This document shows positions 34,463-42,071 of a stretch of 64,000 nt of DNA, piece after piece. Positions within the stretch are counted from its first letter, which is position 1. Each line of letters begins with the position of its first letter. The notes beneath the pieces are model-generated. The model ran no database searches and was not told where the DNA came from. It saw only the letters and a program-made list of their open reading frames with translations. Both the position numbers and the translations under genes were made by a program. The stretch covers positions 62,001-126,000 of the forward strand of contig CAZBST010000006.1 of the NCBI GenBank assembly GCA_964494805.1, given 5' to 3'. The DNA is from CAIYOL01 sp964494805 (GTDB taxonomy: Bacteria > Planctomycetota > Phycisphaerae > Sedimentisphaerales > Anaerobacaceae).

Positions 34463-35302
34463 ATGAAGAAGAAAAGGGGTTTCACATTAATAGAGCTTTT
34501 GGTGGTGATAGCCATTATCGCGTTGTTGATGTCGATATTGATGCCGGCACTATCAAAGGTTAGGAAACAAGCGGCGGCAGTTGTCTGTCGGTCGCGGCTA
34601 AAACAATGGGGCGTTATATTTTCGATGTATACGGGCCAAAACGATGGCTATTTCCTTGCGAGGGAGATCGGGACCGATTGGGGATATTCAAGAATGTGGC
34701 ACCTGGTCTATAAGCCGTATTACATCGACCCCAAGATGCGTTTCTGCCCGACAGCCGAGAACCCCAACCTTAAGACAGGCCCGTTCGGCACCTGGAACCC
34801 CGATAAGGGTATGTGGAATCCGGAGGATTATCCAATTCCGGGCGAAGGTGACGACCAAACCGGTCCTCGAGCTCCTACCGGCAGCTATGGTGTGAATCGC
34901 TACACTGAGAATATGAAAGGTGGTACAACGGCAGATAACCCGGCTTTCTTTAGGCGAGCTGATGTAAGAGGCGCGGATAGGGCCCCAGTGATGCTGGATT
35001 GTCAGTATGTTTATTATTGGCCGGGTGCCGAGTCCGAACCACCCTCATATAATGGCGACTTCGAGGGCAATGAGATGAAGTGGACATGCATCGATAGTAG
35101 GCACATGGGCAGTACCAATGCTGTTTATATAGATTCCTCTGCCAGGAAGACAGGGCTTAAGGAGTTGTGGGTGCTCAAGCAAAGTAAAACGTACGATGTA
35201 TGCGGTCCGTGGTCTATATGCGGATTCGGCGGCAACAAAGCTGCATGTGCAGCCGCTTGGGATTCAGCGGCAGCTTGGATGAGCAAAATGCCGGAGTACT
35301 GA
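34463..35302 (+). CDS. Orphan prepilin-type secreted protein
   Basis: A 279-residue protein with a perfect prepilin start (KKKRGFTLIELLVVIAIIALLMSILMPAL), followed by SKVRKQAAAVVCRSRLKQWG. Planctomycete genomes carry many such prepilin-domain proteins beyond T2SS needs. The body is Trp/Gly/Pro-rich, with RHMGSTNAVYIDSSARKTGLKELWVLK near the C-terminus. This is the planctomycete prepilin pattern in which an Arg-His-x-Gly-x-x-N-x-x-Y/F-x-D motif precedes GLKELW. It may be processed by the same prepilin peptidase and shown at the surface. The function is unknown. Confidence 0.8.
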   Translation: MKKKRGFTLIELLVVIAIIALLMSILMPALSKVRKQAAAVVCRSRLKQWGVIFSMYTGQNDGYFLAREIGTDWGYSRMWHLVYKPYYIDPKMRFCPTAENPNLKTGPFGTWNPDKGMWNPEDYPIPGEGDDQTGPRAPTGSYGVNRYTENMKGGTTADNPAFFRRADVRGADRAPVMLDCQYVYYWPGAESEPPSYNGDFEGNEMKWTCIDSRHMGSTNAVYIDSSARKTGLKELWVLKQSKTYDVCGPWSICGFGGNKAACAAAWDSAAAWMSKMPEY

Positions 35303-35340
35303 AAAAAAGACCCTTGCAAAAAAAGCTTGGGCCGTATTTA

Positions 35341-35372
35341 GCCCCTTAATTTTAGGGGGGGTTTCTTTCGAT
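35341..35372 (+). terminator. Rho-independent terminator after the prepilin gene
   Basis: CCCCT and AGGGG arms with a short AT loop are followed by GTTTCTTTC. The element lies between the plus-strand prepilin gene and the convergent DUF2061 gene. The T-run is imperfect. Confidence 0.5.
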
Positions 35373-35383
35373 TGCACAATTGT

Positions 35384-35614
35384 TCATTGTCCCATCTTAA
35401 ACATTCTATAAAACGTATAATGATATGCATAGTACAGTAGCAGATTAATTCCATTCCAGGCAATTGAAGAACCTATGGCCGGTTTAAGCTCTCTCGTCAT
35501 TACCCAGAGAAAAAGTGTTTGGACACAAAGAATAAAGAATCTATACACCAGGCCGCTTTTTAAAAACAATTCGAGATTTATTTTTCTCCATAGCATATCA
35601 GGTCCACTCCACAA
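35384..35614 (-). CDS. DUF2061-family small membrane protein
   Basis: A 76-residue protein with two hydrophobic helices (VYRFFILCVQTLFLWVMT and SSIAWNGINLLLYYAYH). It matches the DUF2061 pattern: an Arg-containing first helix, a short polar turn (RELKPAIG), and a second helix ending in YY-x-H. Members are small predicted inner-membrane proteins of unknown role. ATG 35614 is the first start in the frame. It is convergent with the orphan prepilin gene. Confidence 0.65.
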   Translation of the reverse strand: MWSGPDMLWRKINLELFLKSGLVYRFFILCVQTLFLWVMTRELKPAIGSSIAWNGINLLLYYAYHYTFYRMFKMGQ

Positions 35615-36163
35615 TTAAACTTTGGCTTCCATACACAATCAAACCTTCCAATTCCACAATAATATCAAAATCTTCTTTCAGCCGCAATCACTGAGATTTT
35701 AATGGCTTTATATTTAGCCCCACAACTTGTCCCGCCGAAGCTCGGCGAAGGGGGATTTATTGTGGGGTTGTTTTTGCCTTTAAATAATTGATTGCAGCTT
35801 CCGTAGCGCAGCGCAGATCCTTCATAGCGTAGCGAAGATCCTCGTAGCGTAGCGGAGATCCCCGCATGTTGTTAGCTGGGACCCAGTATCCGGGACCCAG
35901 TAAAGCCTCCGCGGCGCCTGAGCGGGGTACTTGCTGTTGTGTCCTCCAGTTCGGCCCCTATTTCTATATTACTTCAGGGCTTTGCCCCTGCGTAATACTA
36001 ATGTTCCTCATTGCGGCTTCCGGAAACAACAGCAAAAAATGATTGTGGGATTTTAAAAAATGCGGTAAAATCTCGTGAGCTTGCAAACATTTGGAGATAT
36101 AATTGATTAGTGGTTGTAAAATAATGATAAAATTGGGATACATCTATTAAGTAGGATATTAAA
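35615..36163 (+). other. Long gene-free stretch ahead of the IetAS-like pair
   Basis: No gene is supported here. The stretch holds a cluster of TAGCGYAGCG repeats (separate entry), then a CTGGGACCCAG word twice, and GC-rich filler around 35905-35990. AAGTAGGAT at 36150-36158 is the ribosome-binding site of the downstream GTG start. The sudden change to AT-rich DNA at about 36000 marks the edge of the defence pair. Confidence 0.5.
35799..35902 (+). repeat. Cluster of degenerate 20-22 base repeats
   Basis: Three adjacent units share the core TAGCGYAGCG-N-AGATCC: 35799-35820, 35821-35841 and 35842-35861. They are followed at 35876-35902 by CTGGGACCCAGTATC and GGGACCCAGTAAA. A fourth combination lies at 34216-34256. 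Unit length shortens by one base each time and there are no spacers, so this is not a CRISPR. Confidence 0.75.
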
Positions 36164-37144
36164 GTGGCTCGTTCTGATTTATTAATAAAATTAGTTAAGG
36201 CAGGAAGAATCGGTGACCAGATTCTTTTCAGAAAAACTGCAGAAGCTTTGATATCTGAAGAAAGAGCGAAACAACATAATATTCTTGCAGACAAATTACA
36301 ATCGCAATTGAACATTAATGGTAATTCATCTAATAGTGCACCCATTCTAATGACCGATAGAATAAACAATTTGCTCTTTGAGATGAATCCGCGAAAAAAA
36401 CTGAAGGATATGGTGCTTACTAAGAATGTTGAAGATACCTGTAAAGAACTTATAGAAGAACATCAACGAGTGGATTTACTTAGATCGTATAATCTTGAGC
36501 CGCGTAACCGAGTATTGCTGCAAGGTCCTCCAGGAAATGGTAAGACAACTTTAGCTGAAGCAATAGCATCATCCCTAATGCTTCCTTTGTTTGTTGTGCG
36601 GTATGAAGGAGTAATCGGAACTTATCTTGGTGAGACGGCAGTAAGATTGAAGAAATTATTTGATTCAATATGTACAAGAAAGTGCGTTTTATTCTTTGAT
36701 GAATTTGACACAATCGGAAAAGAAAGAGGAGACTTACATGAGACAGGAGAAATTAAAAGAGTTGTAAGTTCACTCCTGCTACAGATTGATGCTCTTCCTA
36801 CCCATGTTGTTGTAATTACAGCCACGAATCATCCTGAGCTACTCGACAGAGCTGTTTGGCGCCGTTTTCAGGTTCGCCTTTCTCTTCCTAAACCAACTCA
36901 TGCATCTCTTATGGAATGGTTATGTCGTTTTGAAAAGCGTCTTCCTGCACCTTTTGGATGTTCTACAACGACACTTGCTCAAAAACTTAAAGGTTCAAAT
37001 TTTTCGGAGTTGGAAGATTTTGGGTTAATGGTTCAAAGGTCTTATGTTTTGTCATTGCCAGAAGCAAATATGGGATCAATCGTGGCAAAATGTTTGAAAC
37101 AATGGCAAGAAAAAATGAAAGTCGGCAACAATAACAAAGGATAA
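36164..37144 (+). CDS. ietA: AAA+ ATPase, IetA-like antiphage component
   Basis: A 326-residue AAA+ ATPase. After a helical N-terminal region (1-110) it has Walker A GPPGNGKT at 121-128, Walker B VLFFDEFD with D179 and E180, a sensor-1 segment ITATNHPE, and an arginine-finger segment RAVWRRF. This FtsH/spastin-like module is followed directly by a subtilase gene. That ATPase-subtilase pair matches the described IetAS antiphage system and older plasmid-maintenance ietAS genes. The GTG start at 36164 has AAGTAGGAT upstream. The downstream gene begins 5 bases after the stop. The AT-rich base composition differs from neighbouring genes and suggests transfer. Confidence 0.8.
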   Translation: MARSDLLIKLVKAGRIGDQILFRKTAEALISEERAKQHNILADKLQSQLNINGNSSNSAPILMTDRINNLLFEMNPRKKLKDMVLTKNVEDTCKELIEEHQRVDLLRSYNLEPRNRVLLQGPPGNGKTTLAEAIASSLMLPLFVVRYEGVIGTYLGETAVRLKKLFDSICTRKCVLFFDEFDTIGKERGDLHETGEIKRVVSSLLLQIDALPTHVVVITATNHPELLDRAVWRRFQVRLSLPKPTHASLMEWLCRFEKRLPAPFGCSTTTLAQKLKGSNFSELEDFGLMVQRSYVLSLPEANMGSIVAKCLKQWQEKMKVGNNNKG

Positions 37145-37149
37145 CTGAT

Positions 37150-39750
37150 GTGCCAGAAGCAAAACCTTTAATTATACTTCCTCAACCACAGGTCGTAGAT
37201 AGGGAAAAACGAAGGGCTTTTGGAGGTGGTGTTCGTTTTCCCAGTCATTCCCGGCAGGGCCAAAGGCTCATACCGCAGTTCAGGCAACTCCAAGCTGCTT
37301 TTGACTCAAGGCGAATAGAAATTCAAGGTTCTTCAACAGGTATTGTTCCGGAACAAGTTCTAGTTATGGAAACTGTAGGCGCGGTTGATGATTTTGTTGT
37401 TGCAGTTCGTCATGTTCAAGGAATGGAATGGCTAGGAGAATTCGATGAGGACGACATACCTCCTGATGACGATTTTTTTGTTGATGAAGAACATAAAGAA
37501 AAAAACTTGAGTGGCCGGCTTTACTTGGTCATGGCTAATCAACAAGCTATGCAGCAGCTCTTATCCCTTTGGGGTCATTATCGGCGAGATGCTAACTATC
37601 AATTTCCCCGTGGATTAACCAAATGGCGTGAAATGTTTAAGCACCTTAGGAGCATTCGCCCATGGGGTGTTGATGACCGTATTCGTGAGACAGGAGTCCT
37701 AGAAGACTGGCGGAGACGCGTACAAGAAGGCCAAGAGTTAATACGTTTTGAAGCAGAGTTGTGGTTCAGAGATAATCGAGTGCTACGAAATTTATCTCGA
37801 TCGAGGTTTGATGAGGTAATCCACAACAATGGTGGAAACATAATTACACAGTCGATAATACCAGAAATAACATATCATGGTATATTAGCCGAGTTACCTA
37901 TTCGGTCGGTCCAAGCTATCCTTCAAAACACAGATGCGCAACTGGTACGTTGCGATCAAATAATGTTTTTAAGACCAGCTGGACAAGCTGTGATTCACGC
38001 ACCTGCAGATGAACCTTTATATGAACGTCTAAATGAACGAAGCCGTTCGATTCCTCAGGGGGAGCCGATCGTTGCTATATTTGATGGTTATCCGTTAGAA
38101 AATCACTATCTGTTAGAAGATCGATTAGCAATTGACGATCCAGATGATTGGGGTCGTGATTATCCAGCCAACGATCGAATTCACGGCACTGAAATGGCTT
38201 CCCTCATTATACATGGAGAATTGGATGCTAACGAAGATCCATTAAAGCGTCCTCTGTATATGAGACCTATTTTAAAACCTGATATAAGAGCTTTTGGCAC
38301 ACCACGCGCAGAAATGATTCCTGAAGATATCATTGCAGTAGATTTAGTTCATCGTGCTGTAAGAAGGCTTTTTGATGGAAGTGAGGGGGAAGATCCGATC
38401 GCTCCTCAGATACGTTTTATCAACCTTTCGATATGTGATCGTTCAAGGCAATTTAATAATGCAATGAGTTCGTGGGCAAGGCTTTTAGACTGGTTATCTT
38501 TTAAATACTCAGTACTTTTTATTGTGAGTGCTGGAAACCATCCGCAAGATATCGAATTAGCTCTCGCCAGAGGTGAACTGGCATCAACAGATAATGATAC
38601 GTTGAGAAGGGAAACAATAAAAGCTATTGCAAATGATATTAGAAATCGTCGACTGTTATCACCAGCTGAATCACTGAATTCTTTGACTGTCGGAGCTTTA
38701 CATGATGATAATTCCACCATAGGGCCAAATGACACACGTAAGAACCTGTTGGGCGATGACGGACTTCCCAGCCCTATCAGCGCCGTAGGGCTTGGGTATC
38801 GAAGATCAATCAAACCGGATATACTGTGTTCTGGCGGACGTCAATTGTATGATGAGAAGCATGCGAATACGAATGCTAATACTATAGTCTGTATCAGCGA
38901 ATCAAGCATGTCTCCTGGTCATCTTGTTGCTTCGCCTGGAACCACAGCTGGTGTCCTTAATGCTGCTAGATATTCTAGGGGAACAAGTAATGCTGCAGCG
39001 TTAGCTACGAGAGCAGCAGCGAGATTTTTTGACATTATCGAGGATCTCAGACGAGGAGAAAATGGTGATACTTTGGGAGATGATTGTGTATCAGTCTTGA
39101 CTAAAGCAATGTTAGTGCATGGCTCCTCATGGGAAAACGCATATAGTATTATCGAGCAGGTATTAAGGACTGAAGAAAATAGCCGTGGTTTTCGGGAACA
39201 TGTCGCAAGATTTCTTGGATATGGGATTTTAAACAAGGAAAGAGTTTCTAATTGTACAGACCAAAGAGCTACTTTGATTGGGTGCGGTAGACTTTCGGAT
39301 GGGGAAGCTCACTTGTATTCAATTCCGTTGCCTCCAAGCCTTAGTAGCAAGAGGATTTGGAGGCGTTTGACAATTACACTAGCTTGGTTAAGTCCGGTTC
39401 GATCTACAGATAGAAAGTATCGATGTGCATCTCTTTGGTTTGACCCCCCATCAGATAAACTTCAGATAATTCGTCAACAAGCTGATGGGCGCGCAGTTAG
39501 GCGAGGTACGGTTCAACATGAGATTTTAGAAGGCGACAGAGCCGCAGTTTTTGTTGACGGAGATAAGTTACTCATAAAAGTCAATTGTCGAGAAGCAGCG
39601 AAGCCATTAACACAATCCGTTCCATATGGACTAGCAGTCTCTTTGGAAGTTGCTGAAGGTATTGAGATACCAATTTATAATGAGATATTAACAAGGATTC
39701 GCACAGTTATAAGAATTAATTCTTCAGGCATTGTCGATGAAAAGAGTTAA
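37150..39750 (+). CDS. ietS: S8 family subtilisin-like peptidase, IetS-like
   Basis: An 866-residue protein with a subtilase domain at about 305-660. The triad fits D312 (IVAIFDG), H345 (RIHGTEMA) and S613 (GTSNAAA), with oxyanion N463 (VSAGNHP). About 300 residues precede it; they contain an acidic stretch (EFDEDDIPPDDDFFVDEEH) and no motif I recognise. A C-terminal domain of about 200 residues is probably beta-rich. No signal peptide is seen, so the protease should be cytosolic, as in IetAS-type defence. There the ATPase is thought to control the protease; the trigger and targets are not known to me. The GTG start has AAAGGA upstream and follows ietA by 5 bases. It is AT-rich like its partner. 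Confidence 0.85.
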   Translation: MPEAKPLIILPQPQVVDREKRRAFGGGVRFPSHSRQGQRLIPQFRQLQAAFDSRRIEIQGSSTGIVPEQVLVMETVGAVDDFVVAVRHVQGMEWLGEFDEDDIPPDDDFFVDEEHKEKNLSGRLYLVMANQQAMQQLLSLWGHYRRDANYQFPRGLTKWREMFKHLRSIRPWGVDDRIRETGVLEDWRRRVQEGQELIRFEAELWFRDNRVLRNLSRSRFDEVIHNNGGNIITQSIIPEITYHGILAELPIRSVQAILQNTDAQLVRCDQIMFLRPAGQAVIHAPADEPLYERLNERSRSIPQGEPIVAIFDGYPLENHYLLEDRLAIDDPDDWGRDYPANDRIHGTEMASLIIHGELDANEDPLKRPLYMRPILKPDIRAFGTPRAEMIPEDIIAVDLVHRAVRRLFDGSEGEDPIAPQIRFINLSICDRSRQFNNAMSSWARLLDWLSFKYSVLFIVSAGNHPQDIELALARGELASTDNDTLRRETIKAIANDIRNRRLLSPAESLNSLTVGALHDDNSTIGPNDTRKNLLGDDGLPSPISAVGLGYRRSIKPDILCSGGRQLYDEKHANTNANTIVCISESSMSPGHLVASPGTTAGVLNAARYSRGTSNAAALATRAAARFFDIIEDLRRGENGDTLGDDCVSVLTKAMLVHGSSWENAYSIIEQVLRTEENSRGFREHVARFLGYGILNKERVSNCTDQRATLIGCGRLSDGEAHLYSIPLPPSLSSKRIWRRLTITLAWLSPVRSTDRKYRCASLWFDPPSDKLQIIRQQADGRAVRRGTVQHEILEGDRAAVFVDGDKLLIKVNCREAAKPLTQSVPYGLAVSLEVAEGIEIPIYNEILTRIRTVIRINSSGIVDEKS

Positions 39751-39940
39751 CCCTCGCAATAAGTTGTTTGGTAAAAATCAATCAAATGCGCAGAAGTCCA
39801 CGAAAAAATTTCCCATCTTTGTCTCTGTTAACTTAGGCAACTTTTACCCGCAAATTCTTCCCCCGCAAACATTAAAATTCCGCCAAACCCCCGCTTCTCA
39901 AATCCTTCATTTTAAAACCCAATGATATACAAAATGCTCA

Positions 39941-39968
39941 TAGTCCTTTTGATTAGTCAAAAGGACTA
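39941..39968 (+). other. Perfect 12-bp hairpin downstream of ietS
   Basis: The arms TAGTCCTTTTGA and TCAAAAGGACTA are perfectly complementary around a TTAG loop. It lies 190 bases after the ietS stop and 12 bases before a second hairpin. It may be part of a small RNA, a transcript end, or a REP-like mobile palindrome. Confidence 0.65.
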
Positions 39969-39980
39969 GAACGAAAAAAG

Positions 39981-40003
39981 AATACCTAAGTATCTTAGGT
40001 ATT
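39981..40003 (-). terminator. Perfect 10-bp hairpin with T-run on the minus strand
   Basis: The arms AATACCTAAG and CTTAGGTATT flank a TAT loop. On the minus strand the arm is followed by CTTTTTTCG, the form of a rho-independent terminator. On the plus strand CCCCTT follows, so termination there is less likely. No minus-strand gene that it would serve is seen. Confidence 0.45.
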
Positions 40004-40218
40004 CCCCTTAACACTCCCTCCAACCCGTCCACCAAAAATTCTTTGTTAAAATAGGCAACTTTTGGCTAATTTTCTTTGTGCTTTTTCGTGGCTAATTTTT
40101 CTTCACAATCTGCGTCGAAAAAATCCTCATTCTCAAATCCCTCATTCTCAAATCCCGCCATGAACACCAGCGCTATGTGGCATTGACATATATCACAATT
40201 CGTTTTATCATAACGCTT

Positions 40219-40560
40219 ATGAATACAATATTTTTCAAAAACTGGACAAATCAGGTTCGCAAGGGCCTTCTCGAAGTAACTATCCTTAACGACATACACA
40301 ACCGAAGAATGTACGGTTACGAAATGCAAAGGAAATTTTGTAAGTCCAAAGGTTTGCTCATGAGCGAAGGGACAATTTATAGCATCCTCAGGCGATTCAA
40401 AAAACAAGGTCTTGTAACATTCTACCAAGCCAAATCGCCAGATGGTCCGAAGAGAAAATACTATCGCCTGACCGAATTGGGCCGCCAAACCCTTGCTCAG
40501 ATGAATGGCTATTGGCAAGCAATCAAACGGCAGGCCGACTCTATTGAACGGGGCAAATAG
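40219..40560 (+). CDS. PadR-family transcriptional regulator
   Basis: A 113-residue winged-helix regulator from ATG 40219. RKGLLEVTILNDIHNRRMYGYEM is followed by SEGTIYSILRRFKKQGLV, the wing, and YYRLTELGRQTLAQM, which together are the PadR fold. The longer reading from 40177 adds no family sequence. The C-terminal dimerisation helix is short (subfamily 1-like). PadR proteins usually repress neighbouring transport or stress genes. Here no partner lies within 700 bases downstream, so the target is unclear. No strong ribosome-binding site precedes the ATG. Confidence 0.8.
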   Translation: MNTIFFKNWTNQVRKGLLEVTILNDIHNRRMYGYEMQRKFCKSKGLLMSEGTIYSILRRFKKQGLVTFYQAKSPDGPKRKYYRLTELGRQTLAQMNGYWQAIKRQADSIERGK

Positions 40561-41144
40561 CCATCATGCATTTTACTCCGTGTAGGTTTCTCGCTATATG
40601 GCATTGCCACCTACTGAAGTTCTTCCCCGTCAATCCAAAGAGTTCCTGTTAACTTCGGCAATTTTTTTATTTTGTCTTCCGTTTACTATCTTTACTTTTT
40701 CGCCTAAAGAATCTCTGCGGTCTCGGTGTTCTCCGCGGTAAAACTTTTCAATCAAATGCGCAGGGGGGTAAAAAATTGTTAAATTTTGTTGAAGATTTTG
40801 CGTTGGTTTCTATGCAGTTTTTTAAATCTCGATACGCTTTTTGTAAATTTTTGTAAGTTTCTGCACGTTTCAAAACAGAAACTTGCGCGTTTGGTGCTAC
40901 CCCAAATCCCCCATCTTGTCTATCTTGCCAACGACTGCTCCTTGTTTTACTGCCCCTGCTATCACTATATATTGTATATTACCCAAATTGCCCAAATTCG
41001 CCCCGATAATCAGTTTTGGTGTGAAAATTGGCTTTTTACAAAAGGCGATTTTTAATGTTAATAAGTTGCCTTGCCACGCCAAAGGTGCTGAATTTTGGCG
41101 TAACTTTATGCTATTGAGCCGGTTAGGCTGACCTCAAACTTTTC
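40561..41144 (+). other. Gene-free stretch upstream of the flgM-like gene
   Basis: AT-rich DNA with no protein-coding frame that has family support. A TCTGCGGTCTCGGTGTTCTC word at 40717-40736 resembles common dispersed repeat DNA. The only structured elements I see lie close to the downstream gene and are listed separately. Confidence 0.4.
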
Positions 41145-41173
41145 TAAAGTTTTTCATTTACTTATGTCGATAG
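41145..41173 (+). promoter_or_regulatory. Possible sigma-28-type promoter for the flgM-like gene
   Basis: TAAAGTTT at 41145-41152 equals the -35 consensus of flagellar sigma-28. GTCGATAG at 41166-41173 is close to the GCCGATAA -10. The spacer between the two is 13 bases instead of the usual 11. It is suggestive because a flgM-like gene follows about 125 bases downstream, but the spacing makes it uncertain. Confidence 0.25.
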
Positions 41174-41238
41174 CAATACTGTGAATGCTGGTTAGTGCCT
41201 CGAATGGATTCCGGGGGCATACAATATATAGTGGTTAT

Positions 41239-41279
41239 CGGCTTTCGGGCGAAAAAAGGGATTTTTCGCCCGAAAGCCG
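41239..41279 (+). promoter_or_regulatory. Perfect 18-bp hairpin abutting the flgM-like ribosome-binding site
   Basis: The arms CGGCTTTCGGGCGAAAAA and TTTTTCGCCCGAAAGCCG pair perfectly around an AGGGA loop. The descending arm runs straight into GGAGGTG, the ribosome-binding site for ATG 41299. In mRNA this would be a very stable structure whose melting controls access to the site. It could also be the end of an upstream transcript, although no long T-run follows. Confidence 0.75.
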
Positions 41280-41298
41280 GAGGTGTAAGGTAATTTAA

Positions 41299-41553
41299 AT
41301 GCCAAGCTTTGATTCTAATAGCCGTTTTAAAGAAGAAAGCCTGATTGCGGAGCAGGATTTGCTTATGGAGCAGATACTTGAGAACATCAATACTACGCCT
41401 ATCGGCCAGGTGTTAAAGAAGATTGCAACACTGCCGGAGGTTCGCAAAGAGAAAGTTCTTGACCTCCGCCAGCAGCTAAGTAAAGGTAAATACAGGGTTA
41501 ATGAGCGATTGGATATTGCTCTCGACAGGGTCCTTGAGGACCTTACTGCTTAA
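41299..41553 (+). CDS. flgM: FlgM-like anti-sigma-28 factor
   Basis: An 84-residue, mostly helical, highly charged protein. The C-terminal half (ATLPEVRKEKVLDLRQQLSKGKYRVNERLDIALDRVLEDL) follows the FlgM pattern: R-x-E-K-V...L-x-x-x-I/L-x-x-G-x-Y-x-V, then a helix ending in L. FlgM binds and silences the flagellar sigma factor sigma-28 until the hook is finished. The N-terminal half is acidic and probably unfolded, as in FlgM. Strong GGAGGTG ribosome-binding site. No other flagellar gene is in the window. It could be a paralogue regulating something else. Confidence 0.55.
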   Translation: MPSFDSNSRFKEESLIAEQDLLMEQILENINTTPIGQVLKKIATLPEVRKEKVLDLRQQLSKGKYRVNERLDIALDRVLEDLTA

Positions 41554-41593
41554 ACATAAACCCACCGATAAGCCGGGGGGCTAAATACTTAAC

Positions 41594-42034
41594 TTACGAG
41601 ATTACTTCCGGCACCTCGTCGTCGGGTTCATCCATTTCGGGCGGTTTGTAGCCCGGCTGCTTCGATCTTTCCACTTCTTCCTTGAAGGCGGCTGTGACTT
41701 TGTCCTGGATTTTTCGCCTGCACTCGGCGTTGATTGGGTGGGCGATGTCGGCGTGAAGCTTCATTCTGCCTTTGACATCCTTCTTTGCCCGGTTTTCAGA
41801 AAGGGCAACTCCGCAATTATTGCAGAATTTTGCCCTGAGATGGTTTTTGCCGCCGCATTTCTCACAGTGGTCGCTCATTTTTCTGGATGGCATAGCGACG
41901 AAATAGCCGCCGGCGCCCTCGATGATTTTGATGTCGCGGATTACGAACTCATTGTCCATCGTCACCGAGCAAAAAGCTTTTAGCCTGTCATCTTTGTTGT
42001 CCACTAATTTGACTCTAACTTCAGTGATTTCCAT
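41594..42034 (-). CDS. spoVG: SpoVG-family protein with an inserted zinc ribbon
   Basis: The protein starts MEITEVRVKLVDNKDDRLKA, continues FVIRDIKIIEGAGGYFVAMPS, and has the conserved DIAHPIN. These are the hallmarks of SpoVG, a small nucleic-acid-binding regulator. ATG 42034 fits the family start; the longer frame from 42067 adds 11 residues without support. Between PSRK and ADIAHPI about 37 residues are inserted with CEKCGGKNH...FCNNCG, a four-Cys zinc ribbon absent from the roughly 90-100 residue Bacillus protein. The tail is acidic. It lies downstream of ispE on the same strand, an order reminiscent of ispE-spoVG neighbourhoods in Gram-positive bacteria. Confidence 0.85.
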   Translation of the reverse strand: MEITEVRVKLVDNKDDRLKAFCSVTMDNEFVIRDIKIIEGAGGYFVAMPSRKMSDHCEKCGGKNHLRAKFCNNCGVALSENRAKKDVKGRMKLHADIAHPINAECRRKIQDKVTAAFKEEVERSKQPGYKPPEMDEPDDEVPEVIS

Positions 42035-42071
42035 TTTCTTTGCCTCGCTTAAAAGTCGTATCCCCACAGCT

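Larger units (their letters stand above)
39751..40218 (+). other. Gene-free stretch with two strong hairpins and repeat relics
   Basis: No gene is supported. Besides the two hairpins listed separately, 40060-40160 contains GGCTAATTTTCTTTGTGC, a second copy of GTGGCTAATTTTTCTTC, and a doubled CTCATTCTCAAATCC. These are typical of dispersed intergenic repeats. The low-complexity DNA probably marks the downstream border of the IetAS insertion. Confidence 0.5.

Noticed and set aside
35799..35902. Possible CRISPR array
   Set aside because: Units are directly adjacent, degenerate and without unique spacers; no cas gene is nearby.
39731..39925. 64-codon frame at the end of ietS
   Set aside because: It starts inside ietS, is Lys/Pro/Gln-rich without domain texture, and lies in repeat-type DNA.
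36000..40200. Insertion sequence or integrase carrying the IetAS-like pair
   Set aside because: No transposase, integrase, tRNA gene or flanking direct repeat could be found at the borders; only dispersed repeats and palindromes are seen.
40066..40518. 150-codon minus-strand frame opposite the PadR gene
   Set aside because: It is the antisense of a clear PadR gene, and its end translates repeat DNA.
40786..41131. Two overlapping plus-strand open frames in the gap before the flgM-like gene
   Set aside because: They overlap each other in different frames, have no ribosome-binding site, and translate to low-complexity text without family features.
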